The notes under the pieces: generated by a model
Told to the model about the DNA's origin: nothing
The model's input: only the letters and a program-made list of their open reading frames with translations
Databases searched by the model: none
Made by a program: the position numbers and the translations under genes
Source of the DNA: Embleya sp051903075
Lineage (GTDB): Bacteria > Actinomycetota > Actinomycetes > Streptomycetales > Streptomycetaceae
Reading direction: 5' to 3'
NCBI RefSeq assembly: GCF_051903075.1
Contig: NZ_CP182422.1
Coordinates: forward strand, 5,828,001 to 5,892,000
DNA length: 64,000 bases
Shown here: piece after piece, positions 42,703 to 50,701 of the stretch
Layout of the letters: every line of letters starts with the position of its first letter
How positions within the stretch are numbered: the stretch's first letter is position 1

Positions 42703-42979
42703 GGCCGTGTTCGGGGGGCGGTTCGGGGGGCGGTTCGGAGGGGCCGCGACATGCCGGGACAGGCCGGGGACACGCCGTCGGGCTGCGCGACTCGCCGCGA
42801 CTCGACGAGCAGAAGTGTGACGTTTTGCACCTTTGTCGACACTTTCTGTTAGTTTTTGTCCCGGTGACACATGCACGCACGTTCCGCCGTTCCCACCGGC
42901 ACTCTTCGCGCTGTCCCGAAATCGGCGCGGCCGTTCCGTCCCCTGCGCTCCCGAGCGCGCCTTCCGAGGAGTCACCCCC
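42703..42979 (+). promoter_or_regulatory. Leader of the small membrane protein gene
   Basis: About 275 bp with an AT-rich patch near 42818-42860 (TTGCAC ... TTAGTTTTT) that is a plausible promoter. GAGGAG just upstream of ATG 42980 is the ribosome site. Confidence 0.45.
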
Positions 42980-43174
42980 ATGGCCTTGTCCATCTCCACC
43001 GTCCTCCTGCTGGGCGTCATCGTCTTCATCTTCATCCGCAAGGGCGGCATGCGAATCCCGCACGCGATCGTGTGCGCGCTGCTCGGGTTCTATCTGGCGA
43101 GCACCTCGATCGCGCCGAGCATCCACAGCAGCGGCAAGAGCGTCGCGAACCTGCTGAGCAATCTGAACTTCTGA
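42980..43174 (+). CDS. Small membrane protein (64 aa)
   Basis: A 64-residue protein with two hydrophobic stretches (about residues 3-18 and 26-43) and the basic turn FIRKGGMR between them, followed by a Ser-rich tail. It resembles short actinobacterial membrane proteins frequently seen in plasmids and integrative elements, but no function is known. Has its own promoter-like leader and hairpin terminator. Confidence 0.7.
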   Translation: MALSISTVLLLGVIVFIFIRKGGMRIPHAIVCALLGFYLASTSIAPSIHSSGKSVANLLSNLNF

Positions 43175-43192
43175 TCGCGGCGGTCACCCGAA

Positions 43193-43221
43193 CCGGCCCG
43201 GCGGCAGCTCCGCCGGGCCGG
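43193..43221 (+). terminator. 12-bp perfect hairpin terminator
   Basis: Arms CCGGCCCGGCGG and CCGCCGGGCCGG with the loop CAGCT, 18 nt after the small membrane protein gene, followed by a T-rich patch. Confidence 0.8.
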
Positions 43222-43309
43222 TCTTCGCCGTTTCGGCGGCGGGATCCCGGGCGCCGGCGGGACCTCGGGTGGCGGCAAGACCTCGGGTGATGGACGGAGG
43301 AGGGTGGGC

Positions 43310-44203
43310 ATGGCGGACACGGGCGCGGTCGGGACACCCCTGGTGGTCGTGGGCATCGACGGTTCGGAGCACGGTGATCGGGCGCTGGCCCGGGCCGCGG
43401 AGGAAGCCGCCCGCGCGGGCGCGCTGTTGCGGGTGGTGCACGCGATCCGGGTGCCGATGGCCACGCCCGGGTTCGAGCCGGTGGAGCCGAACGAGGAGAC
43501 CCGGCGTGCCGCCGAGGAGCTGGTCCGCGATGCCGCGGCGGCGGCGCTGCGCCGTTGTCCGAATCTGGCGGTCGATGCCCGGGTGGGCTACGGCCTGCCG
43601 GGCGACGCGCTGCTCGCGGCGGCCGAGGGGGCGATGTTGCTGGTCGCCGGATCGCGGGGGCGCGGCGGGTTCGTCGGGCTCCTGCTCGGCTCGGTGTCGC
43701 GGCATCTGGCGGCGCGTACCGAGTGTCCGCTGCTGATCGTGCGCGGTGAGCACGGGGCGGCGGCCGACGGGGCCGGGGCGGGCGGCGCGGATGTACTGCT
43801 CGGGGTCCAGGGCGACGGCGACGGCCGGGCGGTGTCGGCCGCGTTCGAGGCGGCCCGGGATCGGGGGCTGCCGGTGCACGCGGTGCACGCGTGGAGTTGG
43901 CCCGGGTACGCGGGCCTGGCCGGGCCGAGCGAGGCGGACATGCGCGCGGTCGCCGAGGTGCACGCGACGGCGCTCGAGCAGGCGTTGGCGACGGCGCGCG
44001 AGCGGTTCCCCGACGTCGAGGTGCGCGCGGACTCGGTGATGGCGGACGCCGCGGCCACGCTCGTCGAGGCGTCGGCCGGCAGCGCGCTGGCCGTGGTCGG
44101 CGTGCGGCGCCGGCGCGGCCCGCTGCGTCACTGGGTCGGCCACGTCGCGACGACCACGATCGAACACGCGCGGTGCCCGGTCCTGGTGGTGCCGCAGCGC
44201 TGA
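43310..44203 (+). CDS. Universal stress protein, two USP domains
   Basis: A 297-residue tandem universal stress protein. The first USP domain (PLVVVGIDGSEHGDRAL; GSRGRGGFVGLLLGSVS, an ATP-binding loop) spans about residues 8-145. The second spans 160-297 with its own VGVRRRRGPLRHWVGHVAT pattern, a more degenerate nucleotide site. ATG 43310 is used with GGAGGAGGG upstream. Proteins of this type bind ATP and mediate stress or dormancy responses. It stands alone upstream of the TetR operon. Confidence 0.92.
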   Translation: MADTGAVGTPLVVVGIDGSEHGDRALARAAEEAARAGALLRVVHAIRVPMATPGFEPVEPNEETRRAAEELVRDAAAAALRRCPNLAVDARVGYGLPGDALLAAAEGAMLLVAGSRGRGGFVGLLLGSVSRHLAARTECPLLIVRGEHGAAADGAGAGGADVLLGVQGDGDGRAVSAAFEAARDRGLPVHAVHAWSWPGYAGLAGPSEADMRAVAEVHATALEQALATARERFPDVEVRADSVMADAAATLVEASAGSALAVVGVRRRRGPLRHWVGHVATTTIEHARCPVLVVPQR

Positions 44204-44246
44204 CCACCGGCCTGCTTCGGCGCTCGGGCCGCCGTTCCATCATTGA

Positions 44247-44263
44247 TTCAATCAGTGATTGAA
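44247..44263. promoter_or_regulatory. 17-bp perfect palindrome, TetR operator
   Basis: TTCAATCAGTGATTGAA has 8-bp arms around a central G and lies 31 nt before the TetR start, overlapping the expected promoter. A typical autoregulated TetR operator. Confidence 0.8.
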
Positions 44264-44294
44264 AATGCCGGCGGTTCGTGGTTTGGTGCCTGCC

Positions 44295-44909
44295 GTGACC
44301 GCACAATCCCGGGCCCGGCTGCTCGACGAGGCCGAACGGCTCTTCCTCGCGCAGGGCTACGACAGGGTCTCCGTGCGGGCGGTCAACGCCGCCGCGGGGA
44401 TGAATCCGGCCGCCGTGCACTACCACTTCGGCTCCAAACGGGACCTGGTGGTCGCGCTGCTGCAACAGCGCCTGGGCCCGCTGTGGGCCGAACCGCTGGC
44501 CGAGCTGGACCGGGCCCGGGCGGCCGGGTGGACGCCCACCGTCGCCGAGGTGGTCACGGTGATCGTCGAACCGTTCGACCGGCTGGCCCGCGAGCCGAGC
44601 GGGCCGATGCTGCTGCAACTGCTCGCCCGGACCGTGCTGTCCGGGCGGGAACTGCCCTGGGACGACCCGTGGTTCCGGCACCGGCCCTGGCGCGAGCTGC
44701 TGGCCGCCGCCCGTCCGGACCTGGGCGAGCGGGAGATCGCGGACCGCTGGCGGCTCGCCTTCGACCTGCTGCTCCAGCTCTACGGCCAACCCGTGGCCGA
44801 CGCGTTCGTCCCCCCGCCCGCCGCCGCGACCGTCGCCGCCTTCGTCACCGCCGGCCTGGACGCGCCGCGCCCGGCCGATCCGTCCCCTCCCGAACGAGGT
44901 GCCCCGTGA
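44295..44909 (+). CDS. TetR family transcriptional regulator
   Basis: A 204-residue TetR regulator. Residues ~5-50 form the DNA-binding domain with the recognition stretch PAAVHYHFGSKRDLV. The rest is a helical ligand-binding domain. GTG 44295 is chosen; starts at 44259 or 44265 would lie in or beside the operator. Its stop overlaps the oxidoreductase start by 4 nt. The operator palindrome upstream suggests it represses the whole two-gene operon until its ligand, perhaps the enzyme's substrate, appears. Confidence 0.92.
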   Translation: MTAQSRARLLDEAERLFLAQGYDRVSVRAVNAAAGMNPAAVHYHFGSKRDLVVALLQQRLGPLWAEPLAELDRARAAGWTPTVAEVVTVIVEPFDRLAREPSGPMLLQLLARTVLSGRELPWDDPWFRHRPWRELLAAARPDLGEREIADRWRLAFDLLLQLYGQPVADAFVPPPAAATVAAFVTAGLDAPRPADPSPPERGAP

Positions 44910-46078
44910 TACCCGACGTCCTCGCCCCCGCCAAGCTCGGCCCGCTCACGCTGCGCAACCGGATCATCAAGGCCGCCACGTTCGAGGGCGCCACCCCGGA
45001 CGCGCTGGTCACCGACGACCTGATCGAGTACCACCGCCGCCCCGCCGCCGGCGGCATCGGGATGACCACCGTCGCCTACTGCGCGGTCGCCCCCGAGGGC
45101 CGCACCGACCGGCACCAGATCTGGATGCGCCCCGAGGCGGTGCCGGGGCTGCGCCGGCTCACCGACGCGGTGCACGCCGAGGGCGCGGCGGTCTCCGCCC
45201 AGATCGGCCACGCCGGCCCGGTGGCCAACGCCGCCTCCAACGGCCGGCCGGCCCTGTCCGCGGGGCGGATGTTCAACCCGCTGGGCATGCGCACCACGCT
45301 GGCCGCCGGTGAGCGGGACATCGCCCGGATCACCCGCGCGCACGCCGAGGCCGCGCTGTTCGCGGTCGAGGCCGGGTTCGACGCGGTGGAGATCCACCTG
45401 GGCCACAACTACTTCGCCAGCGCCTTCCTCAGCCCCAAGCTGAACCACCGCAAGGACGCGTACGGCGGTTCGCTCGCCAACCGGGCCAAGGTCGCGCGCG
45501 GGGTGTGTCGCGCGGTGCGCGAGGCGGTGGGCGACCGGATCGCGGTGACCGCCAAGCTCAACATGGAGGACGGCGTCCCGGGCGGGATCTGGCTGGACGA
45601 GAGCATCCGGACCGCGCGCTGGCTGGAGGAGGACGGCTCGGTGGACGCGCTGGAGCTGACCGCGGGCAGTTCGCTGCTCAATCCGATGTACCTCTTCCGC
45701 GGCGACGCCCCGGTGCCGGAATTCGCCGCGACCTTCCCGCAGCCGCAACGCACGGGGGTCAAGCTGCTCGGCAAGCGCATCCTGCGGTCGTACCCCTACG
45801 AGGAGGCCTATCTGCTGGCCTCCGCCCGGCAGTTCCGGGCCGAGCTGAAGCTGCCGCTGATCCTGCTCGGCGGCATCACCAACCGGGACACGATGGACCT
45901 GGCGATGGCCGAGGGCTTCGAGTTCGTGGCGATGGGCCGCGCGGTGCTGCGCGAGCCGGACCTGGTCAACCGCATCGCGGCCGAGCCGAAGACCCGGTCG
46001 TTGTGCGTGCACTGCAACAAATGTATGCCGACGATCTACAGCCGCACCCGCTGCGTGCTGATCGAGCCGGAGGCGTAA
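44906..46078 (+). CDS. Old yellow enzyme-type NADH:flavin oxidoreductase
   Basis: A 390-residue FMN-dependent TIM-barrel ene-reductase. Landmarks are NRIIKAATFEG at the start, QIGHAGP near 100, VEIHLGHNYFASAFLSP near 160 and GRAVLREPD near 345. Near the end C-VH-C-NK-C and a further Cys resemble the 4Fe-4S motif of 2,4-dienoyl-CoA reductase-type members, but the FAD/NAD domains of those enzymes are absent. GTG 44906 overlaps the TetR stop. Predicted to reduce an activated double bond; substrate unknown. Confidence 0.92.
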   Translation: MIPDVLAPAKLGPLTLRNRIIKAATFEGATPDALVTDDLIEYHRRPAAGGIGMTTVAYCAVAPEGRTDRHQIWMRPEAVPGLRRLTDAVHAEGAAVSAQIGHAGPVANAASNGRPALSAGRMFNPLGMRTTLAAGERDIARITRAHAEAALFAVEAGFDAVEIHLGHNYFASAFLSPKLNHRKDAYGGSLANRAKVARGVCRAVREAVGDRIAVTAKLNMEDGVPGGIWLDESIRTARWLEEDGSVDALELTAGSSLLNPMYLFRGDAPVPEFAATFPQPQRTGVKLLGKRILRSYPYEEAYLLASARQFRAELKLPLILLGGITNRDTMDLAMAEGFEFVAMGRAVLREPDLVNRIAAEPKTRSLCVHCNKCMPTIYSRTRCVLIEPEA

Positions 46079-46115
46079 CCGAAGGTGTGGCCGAGTCACG
46101 GCCGTGCTTCCACTT

Positions 46116-46152
46116 CCGTGCTCGGCGACGGGGCACACGTCGCCGAGCACGG
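46116..46152. terminator. 15-bp perfect hairpin between convergent genes
   Basis: Arms CCGTGCTCGGCGACG and CGTCGCCGAGCACGG with a 7-nt loop, 38 nt after the oxidoreductase stop. Likely a bidirectional terminator shared with the MaoC gene. Confidence 0.85.
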
Positions 46153-46163
46153 CAGCGGAACGG

Positions 46164-46194
46164 CCGAACGGGTCGCGCACGCGCGCCCGTTCGG
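46164..46194. terminator. Second convergent hairpin
   Basis: Arms CCGAACGGG and CCCGTTCGG with a 13-nt GC-rich loop, immediately after the first hairpin and 42 nt before the MaoC stop codon. Probably the minus-strand terminator. Confidence 0.65.
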
Positions 46195-46235
46195 CGTTCG
46201 GGGACACCGACCGCGGTCGGTGTCGCGGCGGTCGG

Positions 46236-46694
46236 TCAGAGCAGGTAGCGGGTGACCGAGTCGATCACGCAGGCGGGCTTGGCCGATCCCTCGATCTCGA
46301 CGGTGATCCGGTTGACCACCTGGACGCCCCCGGCGATGTCCTCGACCGCCACGATCTCCGCGCCGCCGCGGACGCGCGAGCCGACCGGGACCGGGGCCGG
46401 GAAGCGCACCTTCTCCATGCCGTAGTTCACCCCCATCGAGATGTTGCGCACCTCGAGGATCTGCGGCAGGAAGAGGTTGGACAGCGCCAGGGTCAGGTAG
46501 CCGTGTGCGATCGGCGCGCCGAACGGGCCCTCCTTCGCCTTCTCCACGTCGACGTGGATCCACTGGTGGTCCCCGGTCGCGTCGGCGAACAGGTTGATCC
46601 GCTCCTGGGTGATCTCCAGCCAGTCGCTGTGGCCCAGGTGTTTGCCCACCGCGTCCTTGATCTGTCGGAGGTCGGTGAAGACGGTGACCGCCAT
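46236..46694 (-). CDS. MaoC family dehydratase
   Basis: A 152-residue single hotdog-fold MaoC-type (R)-enoyl-CoA hydratase. The active-site Asp and His are in FADATGDHQWIHVD and the substrate-loop landmark GPFGAPIAHGYLTL follows. It hydrates trans-2-enoyl-CoA, for fatty acid or polyketide-like metabolism. ATG 46694 has GGAG upstream. Stand-alone, convergent with the oxidoreductase. Confidence 0.94.
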   Translation of the reverse strand: MAVTVFTDLRQIKDAVGKHLGHSDWLEITQERINLFADATGDHQWIHVDVEKAKEGPFGAPIAHGYLTLALSNLFLPQILEVRNISMGVNYGMEKVRFPAPVPVGSRVRGGAEIVAVEDIAGGVQVVNRITVEIEGSAKPACVIDSVTRYLL

Positions 46695-46787
46695 GGGTGC
46701 TCCGATCGTTTCTGATGGTCTGTCAGATGCTGCTCCGGGTATACCAGACCGCCTCCGACGAGGCGTTTCGGGGACGCCCGGCGGCGC

Positions 46788-49073
46788 TCAGCCGATCGGG
46801 ATCCAGGCCACCTGGCGCACGTCGGCGAGCCGGTCGACGGAGATGCCCGCGGCCGAGACTGTCCACAACTCGTCGCCCACCACCAGCGAGCGCAGGATCC
46901 TGGAGTCGGGGTGGGTTACCCGGCCCACCTCGACGATCCGGGTGCCGTCGACGCGCAACACCAGCGCGTAGGAGCTGCGCGTGCCCGGATACTTCTCGCC
47001 GGGGGCGATCTGCGTGCGGTCGGGCATCGAGTAGGCACCCGTCACCGGCACCACCACGGTGCCGTCCTTGGGCCAGTACAGGAACGCGTGCGCGTCCTGC
47101 TCCGCCTGCGAACTGCCGCTGGGGATCGTGTACTGCGCGATCCGGGTCGGATCGGCCAGGGCGCGTACGTCGAACAGGGACACCTGGGTGCCCAGGCGCA
47201 TGCCGCCGTCGGTGGCGTCCTGGCCGACGCCGATCAGCCGGCCGTCGGCGATCGGGTGCAGGTAGGCCGAGTAGCCGTTGATCTTCAGTTCGCCGACCGT
47301 GCGGGGATTGCGCGGGTCGCTCAGGTCGATCGTGTACAGCGGGTCGGTCTGCCGGAAGGTCACCACGTAGGCGATCGGTCCGGCGAAGCGCACGCCCATG
47401 ATGCGCTCGGTGCGGCCGAGTCCACCCACCCGGCCGATCTGGGTCAGCTTGTCGCCGTTGCGGGCCAGGACGGTGACCGCCGATTCGCTGCTGGAACGCG
47501 GGGCGATCGGGGGCTGTGCGGTCGGCGGCCGGGCGCTCGGCATGCTCGGCGGGGTCGGTCGGGTGTCGGTGCCGTCGCTCGGCGCGATGGCGGAACCGGA
47601 CGAGCCGTTGGGCGCGCTGCCGGGCACCGAGTCGGCCGGCACCGCGCTGCCCTGGGCGGCGCTCGGCGCGATGGTGCCGGGCTTGGCGGTGCCCGGCGCG
47701 CCCGGCACGGAACCGCCCGGTGCGGTGGTGCTTCGGGTGGTGCCGCCGGGCGGGGTGTTGCCGGGGCCGCTCTGCGGGATCGTCGGGTCGCCGGGACTCA
47801 GGGTCGTCGCCACCCGCAGATTGCCGCCGAGTTCGGACATCGCGTACTGGTTGACCATCGTGCCGGAGACCACGCCGGTGGCGACCGGCTTCGGGGTGCC
47901 CTTGCCGGAGATGTCGAGCTGGTTGATCGCGGTGGTCGTGGTCGGCGGGCCGCCGCCGATCACCTTCGCGTCCTTCGAGACGTCGCGCCGGGAGGTGGTG
48001 GTCGCCAGGTAGAGGTTGGACTCCGAGGCGTACACGTTGTTCACGTCGGCGGCCACCGTCACCGGGTCGCCCTTGTCCAGGTCGCGGGTCAGGTCGAAGG
48101 ACAACACGCTCAGCGTCGCGGCGCCGGTGTGTCCCGGCTCGCCCGCTCGGCTCGCCGGGCGGCTGACCCGGTCGCAGCCGACCAGGTTGCCGGATTCGGT
48201 GCGACCGTTCGCGGCGAGGGTGAACTGCGGCAGCCAGTCCCCGACGGTCGAGCGGCGGATCCGGTCGACGGCCTTGTCCCTGTCCGAGGTCCGGTACGTC
48301 GACGTGTTCAGGCGCGGGCGTGAGCGAACCACGATGCGCGCGGTGCTGCCGACCTGGCGCGCGTCTGCGTAGGCGCCGTCCACGGTCAGGTCGCCCAGGG
48401 TCCGCGGCGCACCGGTGAGGTCGACCAGGACGAAGCGCGCCTGCATGTTCGTCCCCGGCAGCCCCGGAACGCCGGGGATCGGCGCCATCTTGCCCGAACC
48501 GCCCTTGCCCTTCGGCAGGTTCGCGCCGGCGTCCAGGATCAGCAGGGCCCGGTCACCGGACAGCAACAGCTCGGTCGCACGCGCCCCCGGCACGGCCAGC
48601 GACCCGGTGACCTTGTGGGTGGCGGTGTCGACCACGGTCAACCGCCCGTCGGCCACGGTCAGCACCCGGCGCCCGTCGGTTTTGACCAGGTCGGGCTCGT
48701 CGACTCCGGCCTCCTGGGTGTTCGTGGTCGAGTGCTCCGGCGTGGTGGGCGCGGCGGGCGCGGCCAGATCCGCCGACATGCCTTCCGCCGCCCTGGGCGC
48801 GGCGGCCGGAGCGCCGGCGTCTTTCCCGTCGAGGGGCACCGACCGGGTGTTCTCGTCCATGCTCTGCAGCGCCGCCGCGCGGAAGTCGTCGACCAGCGCG
48901 CCACACGAGTCGAACGCGGTCAGCTGTACCGACTCGGTGTTCGAGGCGGTCGTGCGCTGCGGGTCCGGCTTGGAACCGCCGGAAGAGGTGCAGCCGCCGA
49001 CGACGAGTCCCGCCGCCAGCACGAATATCGGCAGGGCCGCGGCCCCGCGCGTGGAACCGTCGTGGATTCGCAT
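46788..49073 (-). CDS. Secreted beta-propeller lipoprotein
   Basis: A 761-residue exported lipoprotein with the lipobox GGC (lipidated Cys28). It belongs to the secreted C-terminal beta-propeller family (COG4880-like): ESVQLTAFDSC opening, TNTQEAGVDEPDLVKTDG as the family hallmark at ~115-132, several blade repeats, and ALVLRVDG near the end. A 110-residue Pro/Ser/Gly/Thr-rich insert (about 440-545) interrupts the propeller. Function unknown; the surface position suggests binding or envelope sensing. Confidence 0.9.
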   Translation of the reverse strand: MRIHDGSTRGAAALPIFVLAAGLVVGGCTSSGGSKPDPQRTTASNTESVQLTAFDSCGALVDDFRAAALQSMDENTRSVPLDGKDAGAPAAAPRAAEGMSADLAAPAAPTTPEHSTTNTQEAGVDEPDLVKTDGRRVLTVADGRLTVVDTATHKVTGSLAVPGARATELLLSGDRALLILDAGANLPKGKGGSGKMAPIPGVPGLPGTNMQARFVLVDLTGAPRTLGDLTVDGAYADARQVGSTARIVVRSRPRLNTSTYRTSDRDKAVDRIRRSTVGDWLPQFTLAANGRTESGNLVGCDRVSRPASRAGEPGHTGAATLSVLSFDLTRDLDKGDPVTVAADVNNVYASESNLYLATTTSRRDVSKDAKVIGGGPPTTTTAINQLDISGKGTPKPVATGVVSGTMVNQYAMSELGGNLRVATTLSPGDPTIPQSGPGNTPPGGTTRSTTAPGGSVPGAPGTAKPGTIAPSAAQGSAVPADSVPGSAPNGSSGSAIAPSDGTDTRPTPPSMPSARPPTAQPPIAPRSSSESAVTVLARNGDKLTQIGRVGGLGRTERIMGVRFAGPIAYVVTFRQTDPLYTIDLSDPRNPRTVGELKINGYSAYLHPIADGRLIGVGQDATDGGMRLGTQVSLFDVRALADPTRIAQYTIPSGSSQAEQDAHAFLYWPKDGTVVVPVTGAYSMPDRTQIAPGEKYPGTRSSYALVLRVDGTRIVEVGRVTHPDSRILRSLVVGDELWTVSAAGISVDRLADVRQVAWIPIG

Positions 49074-49299
49074 GGCCCTGTGACGGAGCGGCTCGCGGAA
49101 CGGTTCCCTCGCCGCCGAAAGGGGTCGGAAACCGGCCCGGACGGGCCACTGCCGGCTGCGGGACGGCCGCCGTGAGGCGGATCCGGGTCATCCTTGCGGC
49201 TGTTGTCTCGGGGTCGGGCCAAGGGTTATCCCTGATGGACCACGCTCCGTTCACGGCGCATGCTGTACGGAGCCGTGTGCACAGCGAGAGGAGCCGCGC

Positions 49300-49929
49300 A
49301 TGCACCCGAATTCCGGTCCTCACCCACCCCATTGGTACGGCATGCCCCCGCACATGCGGGTGGGTGACGCGGATCGTGAACGCACGATCGAGCACTTGAA
49401 GTTCGCGTTCGGCGAAGGCCGGTTGACCGCCGACGAGTTCGAGGAGCGGGTGGCCTCCGCGTTGGCCGGGAAGACCCGGGCGGACCTGGAGACGCTGCTC
49501 GAGGACCTGCTGATGCCGATGCCGGCTCCGCCGCCGCTCGTGCCGCGCCCGATGGCCGGGCCGCCGCCGTGGTGGCTCAACCGGCCGGCGGGGTTCGCGC
49601 GCATGCAGCCGGGGCGTGAGCGGGGGTGGAGCGCGGCGGCGCACTGGAGCGGGTTCTGCGCTCCGGTACTGGGTCCGTTCCTGATCCGCCGGAGCGTGGG
49701 CGAACAGTCGCCGTTCGTGCGGGACAACGCGAGCGCGGCGCTCAACTTCCAACTGACCTGTCTGATCTCGTTCGTGCTCACCCCGCTCCTGTCCCTGCTC
49801 GGCGACGTGGGCGGTGTGCTGATCGGCGCCATGTACTCGGCCATCGCGGTCTGCGCGATCATCGGCGGGGCGCGGGCGGCGGGCGGCGAGGTGATGCGCT
49901 ACCCGATCAGCCTGCGGGTGGTGAAGTGA
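49300..49929 (+). CDS. DUF1707/DUF4870 membrane protein
   Basis: A 209-residue protein. An N-terminal DUF1707 domain (MRVGDADRERTIEHLKFAFGEGRLTADEFEER in family pattern, ~residues 19-50) precedes a Pro-rich linker and a DUF4870-like membrane region with 3-4 hydrophobic segments (FVRDNASAALNFQLT as landmark). DUF1707 is an SHOCT-like oligomerisation or regulatory module of actinobacterial membrane proteins. No direct role is known. Starts at ATG 49300 with GAGAGGAG upstream. Confidence 0.88.
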   Translation: MHPNSGPHPPHWYGMPPHMRVGDADRERTIEHLKFAFGEGRLTADEFEERVASALAGKTRADLETLLEDLLMPMPAPPPLVPRPMAGPPPWWLNRPAGFARMQPGRERGWSAAAHWSGFCAPVLGPFLIRRSVGEQSPFVRDNASAALNFQLTCLISFVLTPLLSLLGDVGGVLIGAMYSAIAVCAIIGGARAAGGEVMRYPISLRVVK

Positions 49930-49974
49930 CGCGGCCGGTCGGCGGTGGGCGGGGGGTCGGATAGAGGGGGTCGG

Positions 49975-50553
49975 TCAGGCCCCCGCCGGGTTCGCCCGGC
50001 GTGCGGGTCGGCTGCTGCGGCCGAGTCGGCTCGGCCGGGTCCACAGCAGGAGTTCGCCGCCCGGCGGGGAGACCACACCCCCGTGCGCGGGGTCGCCCGC
50101 GAACCACACGTCACCGCCGTCGCACTTGTGCAGGTGCCACCAGCGGTGCGACATGGACACCACGGTCAGCGCGTACTGCGTGCCGTCGCCGGCGCGGTCG
50201 CCGATCACCAGCGGCGGTCCCCACGCGCCGTCCCCGTCGGCCGGATCGCGGAACCGGCAGGAGCAGGCGACCCAGGGATGCCGGGTCAGTGTGCGCCGCA
50301 TGCGCCGGGCCAGGACGAGCGCGCCGATTCCGATCACCAGGGCCGCCGCGCCGACCACGAGCGGGACCATGCCCCAGCCGCCCAGGGCCGCGCCGTCGCC
50401 CCCGTCGCTGCCGGCGGACAGAATCACGAACCACGCCCCGGTGCACGCCAGACCCACGACCGTCACCGCCACGGCGCGAAGCCGGTACCGCCGCAGTGCC
50501 CGGGCGGTCGCGTGCAGGGAGAGCGCCACACACTCCCGCCGCTCGCTACCCAT
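49975..50553 (-). CDS. Hypothetical membrane protein
   Basis: A 192-residue protein with two membrane segments (about residues 25-46 and 60-82), a soluble domain with CSCRFRD, HRWWHLHKCDGG and WFAGDP, and a basic tail. Reminiscent of small DUF3592-like or NfeD-like streptomycete membrane proteins, but not assigned. ATG 50553 has only a weak ribosome site. Convergent with the DUF1707 gene. Confidence 0.6.
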   Translation of the reverse strand: MGSERRECVALSLHATARALRRYRLRAVAVTVVGLACTGAWFVILSAGSDGGDGAALGGWGMVPLVVGAAALVIGIGALVLARRMRRTLTRHPWVACSCRFRDPADGDGAWGPPLVIGDRAGDGTQYALTVVSMSHRWWHLHKCDGGDVWFAGDPAHGGVVSPPGGELLLWTRPSRLGRSSRPARRANPAGA

Positions 50554-50635
50554 GGCAGCACCCTAAGCAGGCGCGGGCGGCAATGGTGAACCGGTGCGTG
50601 TCGGGCGTTTCCGGTACGGGTCGATCGGGGCGGGC

Positions 50636-50670
50636 GGGGGCCGGCCGACGGGGTGCGTCGGCCGGCCCCC
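50636..50670. terminator. 15-bp perfect hairpin terminator of the GH3 gene
   Basis: Arms GGGGGCCGGCCGACG and CGTCGGCCGGCCCCC with the loop GGGTG, 31 nt beyond the GH3 stop on the minus strand. Confidence 0.85.
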
Positions 50671-50701
50671 ACGGGCGTCGGCCCGGCCCGGCGCGGACGG
50701 G

